From Microcaldota archaeon (GTDB taxonomy: Archaea; Micrarchaeota; Micrarchaeia; Micrarchaeales; CABMGC01): a DNA stretch of 8,201 nucleotides. The notes beneath the pieces are model-generated. The model did not search any database. It was not told the DNA's origin and saw only the letters and a program-made list of their open reading frames with translations. Shown here piece by piece: positions 1 to 5,912 of the stretch; position 1 is the first letter of the stretch, and each line of letters starts with the position of its first letter. The position numbers and the translations under genes are program-made. Location: positions 1 through 8,201 of the forward strand of contig JASHXR010000028.1 of the NCBI GenBank assembly GCA_030043435.1, read 5' to 3'.

Positions 1-140
1 GCCCTTATGGAATGGTAAGGGAAGGCTACCTCCAGCTTCCTCTTCGTATACCTCTCCTCGTTGGACGCGAAGAGGATTCTCCTGCCTTCGAGCAACGCGG
101 CTCCCGAGTCGTGCCCGTCCCAGATGCCAAGTATGTACAT
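1..140 (-). CDS. Carbamoyltransferase, NodU/CmcH family (N-terminal fragment, cut by window edge)
   Basis: Only the first 46 codons are inside the window; the gene continues past base 1. The start is ATG at 140-138 and the protein begins MYILGIWDGHDSGAALLEG. The pattern ILGI-x-x-GHDS-x-AAL, followed by a second strand with LFASNEERYTKRKLEV and FPYHSI, is the typical opening of NodU/TobZ/CmcH carbamoyltransferases. In that family a Kae1-like domain transfers a carbamoyl group from an activated carbamoyl-adenylate, and the HDS motif lies in the metal/nucleotide site. The acceptor substrate cannot be told from this piece. The start lies 6 bases after the TAG stop of the YchF-like gene, in the same frame, with a GAGGT Shine-Dalgarno 8 bases upstream inside that gene, so the two are almost surely co-transcribed. 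The family call is fairly sure; the role is unknown. Confidence 0.85.
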   Translation of the reverse strand, partial: MYILGIWDGHDSGAALLEGRRILFASNEERYTKRKLEVAFPYHSIR

Positions 141-146
141 GAAACA

Positions 147-1316
147 CTACCTCACTGCAGCTACGATCTTTATCACGTCTCCATCCTTTAGCTTATAATC
201 CTTTGGAAGCCTCCTCTTGCTCCGCGCATCCAAGGCGTAGAGCATGTGCTCGGCTAGGTCTGTATGCAGCCGCGCCGCGAGCTCCTGCGCTGTCGACCCC
301 TCAGTCATCAGTATCGCGTCAGGCAGCGCGTTTCCGAAGTGGTCCGTATACCTATTCTCGTCCTCTACAGGATATACGACAATCTGCCTCAGCAGCCCGA
401 AGCACGCCCTGTTCAGCGTCTCCTGCACCCCTGTCCCGTTGTGCACTGCCATATACCTCGACATATACCCGAGCGCCCTCTCCTGCTCCTGGCTCAAGGA
501 ACCTGCCATCCTGAAGGTCGCGCCACCAGGCACATACTCTATGGCATTGGACTTCGCCGCCTTCCTCAGCGCGAGCTCTATGGCACCCGAGCATCCGACC
601 ACCTTCCCATCTCCCAGCTTTGCCTTCATCTCCGTAAGCGTGGCCTCGCCTCCCTTGTCGAGTTTGTTCGCCGCCACTATGACCGGCTTGCTTAACCCCA
701 GCAGCGCGGCTGAGAATGCGCGTGTCATCTCCGCGCTCCAGTCTATCTGTGACGTCGGGAGCGACGCCGCCTCTGCTGCAGCTTCTATCTGCGCATGCGT
801 GGCCCTGAACCCCGAGAGCAGCTCCAGGAGCGCGGCCGCGCCGTCCCGCCTCTTGGAGAGCGCGCCCATGTGCCTGGAGATTATGCCCGAGAGCCACTCC
901 GCAAGCTCGTCCCTGACCATCCCCAGCTCTAGCGCAGGGTCGCAGCCTGTGCACGGCTTCCCCTCGAAATCAGTCGAGCCGCTCACGTCTACTACCTGTA
1001 TGAGCGCATCTGCGCCGGAGAGGTCGTTTAGGAACTGGTTCCCCATCCCCTTCCCGAGGTGTGCGCCTGGCACCAGCCCCGCCACGTCGACCACGTTCAC
1101 GGGAAGCAGGCGCATGCCGTCCCTGCATAGCGAGTTCCGCGGCCTGCAGGCGACCCCGAGCTCCTTGTGCACGCACTCCCTCGCGACGTACGCGACACCG
1201 AGGTTGGGCTTTATGGTCGTGAACGGGTAGTCCGCTATCTCCGCCTCTGCCATGGTCAGCGCCGAGAAGATGGTGGACTTACCCTTGTTCGGCGCGCCTA
1301 CTATCCCGACCAGCAT
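147..1316 (-). CDS. YchF/Ola1-like GTP-binding protein (archaeal, TGS domain)
   Basis: A 389-residue cytoplasmic P-loop NTPase of the Obg-HflX superfamily, YchF/Ola1 branch. Members bind ATP or GTP and associate with ribosomes, but the exact role is unsettled. The P-loop GAPNKGKST is at residues 7-15, switch I YPFTTIKPNLGVAYV at 30-44, the G3 motif DVAGLVPGAHLGKG at 77-90, and NKLD (G4, guanine-type) at 217-220. The C-terminal 75 or so residues form the TGS domain, ending in YKLKDGDVIKIV. Cysteines at 48, 57 and 64, with His50, sit in the stretch after switch I where archaeal members carry a conserved Cys/His pattern; an additional CTGC at 122-125 might complete a metal site (inference). The start is ATG at 1316-1314 with GGTGA 6 bases upstream and a TATA-like box further up. 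The stop is TAG. It is the first gene of a minus-strand operon with the carbamoyltransferase and is divergent from the tRNA gene. Length and motifs are normal for the family. Confidence 0.95.
   Translation of the reverse strand: MLVGIVGAPNKGKSTIFSALTMAEAEIADYPFTTIKPNLGVAYVARECVHKELGVACRPRNSLCRDGMRLLPVNVVDVAGLVPGAHLGKGMGNQFLNDLSGADALIQVVDVSGSTDFEGKPCTGCDPALELGMVRDELAEWLSGIISRHMGALSKRRDGAAALLELLSGFRATHAQIEAAAEAASLPTSQIDWSAEMTRAFSAALLGLSKPVIVAANKLDKGGEATLTEMKAKLGDGKVVGCSGAIELALRKAAKSNAIEYVPGGATFRMAGSLSQEQERALGYMSRYMAVHNGTGVQETLNRACFGLLRQIVVYPVEDENRYTDHFGNALPDAILMTEGSTAQELAARLHTDLAEHMLYALDARSKRRLPKDYKLKDGDVIKIVAAVR
149..153 (-). promoter_or_regulatory. Ribosome binding site of the carbamoyltransferase gene
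   Basis: Reading the minus strand, GAGGT ends 8 bases before the ATG at 140. It overlaps the last codon and stop of the upstream YchF-like gene. It supports the ATG at 140 as the start and suggests translation coupled to termination of the upstream gene. Confidence 0.55.
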
Positions 1317-1322
1317 CTAACC

Positions 1323-1327
1323 TCACC
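1323..1327 (-). promoter_or_regulatory. Ribosome binding site of the YchF-like gene
   Basis: The minus strand reads GGTGA, then GGTTAG, then ATG: a full match to the archaeal Shine-Dalgarno core with a 6-base spacer. It fixes the start at 1316. Confidence 0.65.
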
Positions 1328-1355
1328 GCCATCAGGGTTAACTCTCGTAGAAAGC

Positions 1356-1364
1356 CTATAAATA
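1356..1364 (-). promoter_or_regulatory. TATA-like promoter of the YchF-carbamoyltransferase operon
   Basis: The minus strand reads TATTTATAG, an archaeal TATA-box match. A transcript start about 26 bases downstream would fall near 1334, leaving a leader of roughly 18 bases that holds the GGTGA site. This is placed by eye from spacing and composition; no transcript data. Confidence 0.5.
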
Positions 1365-1402
1365 CCTACGATAAAGCAGGTACGGCGAGGCTTGACTGTG
1401 CC

Positions 1403-1448
1403 ACCGCATGCAGCAGGCGCGACCGCCAAAGCTAAATAGCCATGCGGT
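1403..1448. repeat. 8-bp inverted repeat upstream of tRNA-Leu
   Basis: ACCGCATG at 1403-1410 and CATGCGGT at 1441-1448 are perfect reverse complements, separated by 30 bases. The right arm touches the TATA-like box of the tRNA gene. It may be a chance match or a protein site; the sequence gives no more. Confidence 0.4.
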
Positions 1449-1457
1449 CATATAATA
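1449..1457 (+). promoter_or_regulatory. TATA-like promoter of tRNA-Leu
   Basis: CATATAATA is centred about 26 bases upstream of the first base of the mature tRNA at 1479, the usual archaeal spacing. A tRNA transcript starting at or very near its mature 5' end would follow. Confidence 0.5.
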
Positions 1458-1478
1458 GGCACTCCTATGCTGTACTGT

Positions 1479-1565
1479 GCAGGGGTGGCGGAGCCTGGTC
1501 AAACGCGACGGGTTCAGGGCCCGCTTCCTTTAGTGGATGCGAGAGTTCAAATCTCTCCCCCTGCA
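1479..1565 (+). tRNA. tRNA-Leu (anticodon CAG)
   Basis: An 87-base class II tRNA. The acceptor stem is GCAGGGG (1479-1485) with CCCCTGC (1558-1564), discriminator A at 1565. The D stem is GCG (1488-1490) with CGC (1504-1506), with GG in the D loop. The anticodon loop TTCAGGG lies at 1513-1519 and its anticodon CAG (1515-1517) reads CUG leucine codons. A long variable arm with a TCC/GGA stem spans about 1525-1540. The T stem GAGAG/CTCTC encloses loop TTCAAAT (1546-1552). The long variable arm and discriminator A both fit leucine. There is no intron in the anticodon loop and no encoded CCA (the genome continues CTT), so CCA must be added afterwards. The top pair of the anticodon stem would be an A-C mismatch (1508/1524), which is slightly unusual. 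No convincing terminator follows. Confidence 0.95.
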
Positions 1566-1703
1566 CTTTAATAGCTGCTCTCCGCCCTACTGTGCATTAC
1601 GAGATTGTTGAGGGTACTGTACGCCGAATCACTAACGTGTCTTCCCTCCACCCGCAATCAGCTCAACGAATCCTATCACAATGCTGAGTTGCACAGGCCG
1701 AAT

Positions 1704-2894
1704 TTAGCTAGCAAGGAATGTAGCTGTCTGGTTGTTCTGCGGTACGGTTCGCTGGCCTTTGAATCTTTTCTTAAGCCAATAAGCTAATAAATTATCAGCC
1801 AGATAATAAGTGCCCCTAGACTCCTTTTGTAATACATCTGTCTCTATAAGTGATGGGAGATAGCTGCCAACCGTTGTTGCTGGTTCATCAAGTTCATGTG
1901 CTATGTCTGTAAGGCTCCTTTTCCCTTCACATAATGCTATCACTATGCTCCTCTCCTTACTACTAAGTTTGTCGAAGTCTTCCTTAAAGAACAAGTCCCC
2001 CTCCTGACTTATGAACTTATCAACGACCTCATTAACAGTGCCTTCGTATTTGGTAGCTCTTCCTATAAATTGGAGATAGAAGGGCGATCCTCCAGTAAGC
2101 TCGTAGAGTCTGCCAAGTTCCTCTTTTGATATCCTGCCTATGTATGCCCTAAGAAACTCTGCAACCTCGACTTTAGTGAACGACACTATATGTTTCGGTA
2201 CCAATTGTTTGTAAAAAGGCGAACTATCAGAAAGCGCAACTGCATCTAATGTTTTCCTTATAGAACCTGATATTACTAGTGCAGTTCTCCTTTGCTGTTC
2301 GTACTGTGCCCTTAGCATCTTTACAAGTTGCAGTCCATTCTCAACTTTAATTATCTCAGGGAATTCATCCAATATTATCACACATTTTGTGTTCGTAGCT
2401 TCGGCCAGAGTCTCTCCTATGCCAAATGCATGTCTGATATATTCATGGAGGTCCTTCCTTTCATCTTTGTATTCGAAAGTTAATTTGATCTGCTCGGCTA
2501 TCTTCGCTTCAATCTTTGCATTTTTTAATAAATTTAGAATTACGCCTAAAGGTGCCTTGAATAGTTCCTTTATGCTGATTTCTAATGGGAGCAAGCCTTT
2601 TTGTTGGTACGCCTCAATTATACCACTTACAAGTGTCTCTGCCACTGTCCCTTGTGACAGTTCAGGCATGTCATAGAAGGATATGTATGAAATTACTATA
2701 TCCTTTTGCTTATCTAAGCCCGATTTTGTCTCAAGTAATATTGAGGTCTTTCCCATTCTCCTTTTACCATATAAACAGAATCCTATATGCGACTTAATAT
2801 TGGACAGTTCATTCATGAGCTCTTTTAGAACGGTTTCTCTACCTATGAAAGATTTGCCCGATACTGGTGTTAATGAGAATTCTGCCGTTGCCAT
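1704..2894 (-). CDS. Archaeal P-loop ATPase with C-terminal winged helix (ATPase_2/STAND-like)
   Basis: A 396-residue predicted cytoplasmic ATPase of the large archaeal AAA/STAND-like group. The N terminus has the family opening FIGRE (17-21). Walker A GKRRMGKTS is at 43-51. Walker B VIILDEF ends with Asp176-Glu177. A sensor-1-like strand VISGS is at 207-211, and the lid motif TGGSPFYLQFIG is at 267-278. Residues 308-376 form a winged-helix domain (SLTDIAHELDEPATTVGSYL), closed by DNLLAYWLKKRF. Family members are abundant in archaea and mostly of unknown function; some are linked to mobile elements. No membrane segment is seen. The DNA is clearly AT-richer than the sec and YchF genes, suggesting separate origin. 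It stands alone, with no operon partner. The ATG at 2894 has no Shine-Dalgarno but sits about 26 bases after a TATA box, so the mRNA is probably leaderless. Confidence 0.9.
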   Translation of the reverse strand: MATAEFSLTPVSGKSFIGRETVLKELMNELSNIKSHIGFCLYGKRRMGKTSILLETKSGLDKQKDIVISYISFYDMPELSQGTVAETLVSGIIEAYQQKGLLPLEISIKELFKAPLGVILNLLKNAKIEAKIAEQIKLTFEYKDERKDLHEYIRHAFGIGETLAEATNTKCVIILDEFPEIIKVENGLQLVKMLRAQYEQQRRTALVISGSIRKTLDAVALSDSSPFYKQLVPKHIVSFTKVEVAEFLRAYIGRISKEELGRLYELTGGSPFYLQFIGRATKYEGTVNEVVDKFISQEGDLFFKEDFDKLSSKERSIVIALCEGKRSLTDIAHELDEPATTVGSYLPSLIETDVLQKESRGTYYLADNLLAYWLKKRFKGQRTVPQNNQTATFLAS

Positions 2895-2914
2895 AATATG
2901 ATTATGAGCATAGT

Positions 2915-2958
2915 TATTATAAATCTTTCTATAATTTATATTATAAAAAATATTATAA
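2915..2958. repeat. Three TATTATAA copies in the ATPase-secF divergent spacer
   Basis: TATTATAA occurs at 2915-2922, 2939-2946 and 2951-2958, with offsets of 24 and 12 bases. The first copy overlaps the ATPase TATA box. The stretch is very AT-rich, so chance repetition is a real alternative. Confidence 0.4.
2916..2923 (-). promoter_or_regulatory. TATA box for a probably leaderless ATPase mRNA
   Basis: The minus strand reads TTTATAAT. Its centre is about 26 bases before the A of the ATG at 2894, so transcription would begin at or next to the start codon. The lack of any GGAGG-like motif before the ATG agrees with this. Confidence 0.55.
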
Positions 2959-3023
2959 TCAGATGCTTATGCTTATAAGAAGCAAATTGTACCTCTTATA
3001 AATGTTGACCGTAAGGCATAGCG

Positions 3024-3101
3024 CAATCGCCTTTGGCGGCGGCTATATAAATTTATGCAGACTAATTAACAGATGACAATGCATAGAGCAAAGGCGCATT
3101 G
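3024..3101. repeat. Imperfect inverted repeat flanking the secF TATA box
   Basis: CAATCGCCTTTG (3024-3035) and CAAAGGCGCATTG (3089-3101) are reverse complements apart from one inserted base. The TATA box at 3044-3052 and the predicted transcript start lie between the arms. The right arm shares bases with the 10-bp hairpin at 3073-3105, so the two pairings exclude each other. It could be a pair of half-sites for a DNA-binding regulator. Confidence 0.4.
3044..3052 (+). promoter_or_regulatory. TATA box of the secF-secD-nmd3 operon
   Basis: TATATAAAT is preceded by a GC-rich stretch. A start about 26 bases downstream would fall near 3073, which gives a leader of about 59 bases before the secF ATG at 3132. 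A weaker TATA-like string (TTATAAATG) ends at 3004 and could be a second promoter. Confidence 0.55.
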
Positions 3102-3105
3102 TCAT
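3073..3105 (+). other. Perfect 10-bp stem-loop in the secF leader
   Basis: ATGACAATGC (3073-3082) and GCATTGTCAT (3096-3105) are exact reverse complements around a 13-base loop. If transcription begins near 3073, this would be a hairpin at the very 5' end of the secF mRNA. As DNA it could equally be an operator. The secF ATG lies 26 bases after the stem, so a folded stem would not directly cover it. Confidence 0.6.
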
Positions 3106-3131
3106 AAATGCTACTTCCTTAGCTGGTTAAG

Positions 3132-4298
3132 ATGGCTATAACTCTACCGAACATATACAAAAGCAAGAACCTGAAGCTATTCGTTGCCATTCCGATAGTC
3201 TTAATGGTAATCAGCGTCTTTCTCTCCACGAGGCTGGTCCTAGACTCGTCCCTTGCCGGCGGAGTCATAATAACGATACAGTCCAATACCACGCAGTCGT
3301 CGCAGCAGATAGCTACTGAGGTAGGCACGGCGCTCCATGTAGCCTCGCCCTCGGTGGTGTCCGCATCAGGCATAGTCACCATAACCATAGCCGCCAACCA
3401 GTCGATTTCGACCGCATACGACCAGCTGCTCGCATTCTCTCTGAACCAGAGCGCGTACGGGGTCTACTACACCAATGCGACGGCTGCCCAGATAGCGCTG
3501 CAGTCGTCTCCGTCCAACTCTACAGCCTCTGCGGAGCTCGCAGTCGCAGATGCCGGCATGAACAAGACCCTCGCAGGCATGAACGCAGCTCTCTCAGGGG
3601 AGCTTGCCTCGCTCTCCGCCTTCGTTCCTGCCCAGACGTATAACACCAGCGACACGACGGCTATGGGCCTTATCGCGCAGGACTCGTACACCAACGCGAG
3701 CCTCGTGTACCAGCAGGACGTCGAATCGAAGCTCGCCACGATAGTGCCGTCCAGCGCGGCAGTCTCGTACGAACCTACGGCGCCGTCCGAGGGCAAGGCC
3801 TTCCTCTCCTCGCTTGAGCAGATAATAATAATCGCGTTCGTCCTCGTCTCGATAGTGGTCTTCTTCATCTTCAGGTCGCCGGTGCCGTCCTTCACCGTGG
3901 TCTTCGGCGCAGCCAACGACATAATCATAGCAATCGGAGCCATGGCGCTCTTCGGGATACCGCTTGGCATAGTGAGCATAGGCGGCCTACTGATGCTCAT
4001 GGGCTACTCGATAGACACCGACGTGCTGACCGCGATAAGGATACTGAAGAGGCACGAGGGCACGCCTGAGGAGCGCGCGTTCTCGTCAATGAAGACCGGG
4101 CTGACGATGACCATGGCGGCCATAGCCTCGTTCGCGGTGCTCTTCGCGATCTCGTTCATCGCGTACATACCTACATATTACGAGATATCTGGCGTGGTGC
4201 TCTTCGGGCTGATAGGCGACCTGGCGACGACGTGGCTTGGCAACGCCTCGATGATGCTCCTGTATGTGAAGAGGAAGGAGAGCAGGAAGATTGGTTGA
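3132..4298 (+). CDS. secF: Protein-export membrane protein SecF
   Basis: SecF pairs with SecD in the membrane and uses the ion gradient to help pull or release proteins crossing the SecYE channel. This 388-residue protein has TM1 at about 14-32, then an extracytoplasmic domain (about 37-225) that begins with the family's LDSSLAGG-like strand. Five further helices lie at about 230-247, 253-273, 278-295, 326-346 and 353-379. The family signature GYSIDTDVLTAIRILKR (291-307), with Asp295 and Asp297 in TM4, is intact. Archaeal SecF is usually nearer 290 residues; the excess is in the first outer loop, which is rich in Ala, Ser, Thr and Asn and holds eight N-X-S/T sequons. The ATG at 3132 places TM1 normally; the Shine-Dalgarno before it is weak. 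It is first in an operon with secD and nmd3. The stop TGA is in frame with secD, three codons before its ATG. Confidence 0.95.
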   Translation: MAITLPNIYKSKNLKLFVAIPIVLMVISVFLSTRLVLDSSLAGGVIITIQSNTTQSSQQIATEVGTALHVASPSVVSASGIVTITIAANQSISTAYDQLLAFSLNQSAYGVYYTNATAAQIALQSSPSNSTASAELAVADAGMNKTLAGMNAALSGELASLSAFVPAQTYNTSDTTAMGLIAQDSYTNASLVYQQDVESKLATIVPSSAAVSYEPTAPSEGKAFLSSLEQIIIIAFVLVSIVVFFIFRSPVPSFTVVFGAANDIIIAIGAMALFGIPLGIVSIGGLLMLMGYSIDTDVLTAIRILKRHEGTPEERAFSSMKTGLTMTMAAIASFAVLFAISFIAYIPTYYEISGVVLFGLIGDLATTWLGNASMMLLYVKRKESRKIG

Positions 4299-4307
4299 GA
4301 TGATGGA

Positions 4308-5912
4308 ATGGGCATAACCGGGTACCTCAAGGAGCCGAGGATAATGGTGTTCATCGCACTCATAGCCATATTCGCCCTCCTCGACCTCGTCTACGGGATA
4401 CACCTCGGCCTCGAGTTCTCTGGAGGCGTGCAGATACCGCTGACCCTAGAGCAGAGCGCGAGCCCGCAGAACATGAGCCTGCTCACAAGCATAATAGCGC
4501 AGAGGATCTCGTCCTTCGGCCTCGCCAACCCTACCGTGACGAGCGAGGGGAGCTCCGAGGTCGTGATACAGATGGCGAACACGTCGCCGAGCACGATACA
4601 GTCCACCATAGCCGTCATCGAGAGCCAGGGCATCTTCCAGGGCGTCGTGGGCGGCCGCGTGGCTGTCAACGGAAGCGGAATAGAAGGGAGCAGCGTAGCG
4701 CCTGAGCCGCTCTCGATAAGCGGCTCCAACGTCACTTGGATAGTGGACTTCTACATAACCGAGGCCGCAGCTGTGCACTTCTCCAAGGTCGCGCTCGGCC
4801 AGGGGAACCAGCCGCTCTACCTCTTCCTCGACAGGCCAGCCAACGCCATAGTGCTGCTGAACGGGTCGCTCATCACGACGCTGCAGGGCACCACTCTGGC
4901 TGACGAGGAGGCCGCGCTGGACAAGGCCGCATCGCTGGGCAACCAGACCATACCTGTCCAGATCCTCTCAGCCAACGCGTCAAACTGGGACACGCTCTCC
5001 ACCATCTTCACTGCGGACAGGGCGAGGTACAGCGAGGTGGTGCTGGAGTCCTCCACCCCCAACTCCATCGTCTCGGCGCTCTCAGCGCTCAACTATACGC
5101 TGATAAAGGAGAGCCCGGCCAACATGACCCCGCAGATGACCCTGATTAGCTCCAACTCCTCAAGCCTCACAGGGGCACCTCTCGTGGAGTCGTGGCCTGC
5201 GATAGGGCTCATCTCAGCCCCGCTCCTCAACCCTGGGGTGACGCAGGGCACCGTGAGCCAGAGCTACGAGATATCGGGCCCGGCGCCATCCAATCTCACC
5301 TTCGAGCAGAAGGTCAACTTCTCTGACAGCCAGTCCAGGGAGATCTCCAGCATACTCAAGGGCGGCGCGCTGCCCATACCTGTGATAGTCGGCACTCCTA
5401 CGGTGGTGCCGCCACAGCTCGGCAAGAACGCAGAACTGGTGAGCGGCGCAGCTGCGATACTGGCCGTGCTCGCGGTCACCGCCGTGATAGTCATAAGGTA
5501 CAGGCGGCTCTTCCTTATAGGTCCTATCCTGCTCACTACGCTCGGCGAGCTCTTCGTCATAGCCTCGATACTCGGCCTCGTGGGCGGCATCGACCTCGCC
5601 GCAGTGGCAGGTATGATAGCCGTGGTGGGCACTGGCGTCGACGCGCAGATAATAATATCTGACGAGATCCTCGTCCAGCATACCGAGGCTGGCACTATGA
5701 AGTCCAAGCTCTCCCGCGCCTTCTATGTGGTCTGGGCCGACGCCGCACTGCTGAGCATAGCCATGCTTCCGCTCCTCTTCTCGACCAGCCTGCTCACGGT
5801 CATAGGCTTCTCCGAGGCTACGCTCATCGGCGCCATCCTCGGTGCGGTCATAACCAGGCCTGCGTACGGCGTCATACTCAGCAGGCATGTCTCGAAGGGA
5901 TCGAATGCCTAG
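4308..5912 (+). CDS. secD: Protein-export membrane protein SecD
   Basis: Partner of SecF in the SecDF export motor. The 534-residue protein has TM1 at about 11-30, followed directly by the D1-type motif GLEFSGGVQI (34-43). A large extracytoplasmic region follows to about 375 and ends with the family strand GGALPIPVIV (352-361). Five helices then lie between about 378 and 525. The signature VVGTGVDAQIIISDEIL (439-455) carries the TM4 Asp445 expected for ion coupling. TRPAYG (516-521) opens the last conserved segment. Twelve N-X-S/T sequons lie in the outer region and none in the helical half, which suits N-glycosylation (inference). The ATG at 4308 is 9 bases after the secF stop and in the same frame; no strong Shine-Dalgarno is seen, so reinitiation by ribosomes leaving secF is likely. 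Its end overlaps nmd3 by 8 bases. Confidence 0.95.
   Translation: MGITGYLKEPRIMVFIALIAIFALLDLVYGIHLGLEFSGGVQIPLTLEQSASPQNMSLLTSIIAQRISSFGLANPTVTSEGSSEVVIQMANTSPSTIQSTIAVIESQGIFQGVVGGRVAVNGSGIEGSSVAPEPLSISGSNVTWIVDFYITEAAAVHFSKVALGQGNQPLYLFLDRPANAIVLLNGSLITTLQGTTLADEEAALDKAASLGNQTIPVQILSANASNWDTLSTIFTADRARYSEVVLESSTPNSIVSALSALNYTLIKESPANMTPQMTLISSNSSSLTGAPLVESWPAIGLISAPLLNPGVTQGTVSQSYEISGPAPSNLTFEQKVNFSDSQSREISSILKGGALPIPVIVGTPTVVPPQLGKNAELVSGAAAILAVLAVTAVIVIRYRRLFLIGPILLTTLGELFVIASILGLVGGIDLAAVAGMIAVVGTGVDAQIIISDEILVQHTEAGTMKSKLSRAFYVVWADAALLSIAMLPLLFSTSLLTVIGFSEATLIGAILGAVITRPAYGVILSRHVSKGSNA
5897..5900 (+). promoter_or_regulatory. Ribosome binding site deciding the nmd3 start
   Basis: GGGA, 4 bases before ATG 5905, lies inside the last codons of secD. 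The alternative ATG at 5887 has only AGCAGGC upstream and would add six residues (MSRRDR) before the first zinc-binding CxxC. I therefore prefer 5905. Confidence 0.4.

Noticed and set aside
244..1230. A 328-codon plus-strand open frame opposite the YchF-like gene
   Set aside because: It is a serine/alanine-rich mirror of a gene with full family motifs on the other strand; high-GC codon periodicity makes such antisense frames. No ribosome site or recognisable domain.
1442..1687. An 81-codon plus-strand frame across the tRNA gene
   Set aside because: It runs straight through a complete tRNA-Leu and has no coding signs.
1541..3131. Integration (att) site formed from the tRNA-Leu 3' end
   Set aside because: I searched by eye for a second copy of the T-arm/acceptor sequence around both ends of the ATPase gene and found none.
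4296..4298. Recoded TGA (or TAG at 147-149) giving a fused protein
   Set aside because: Each downstream gene has its own ATG within a few codons and a proper family N terminus; no recoding element is visible.
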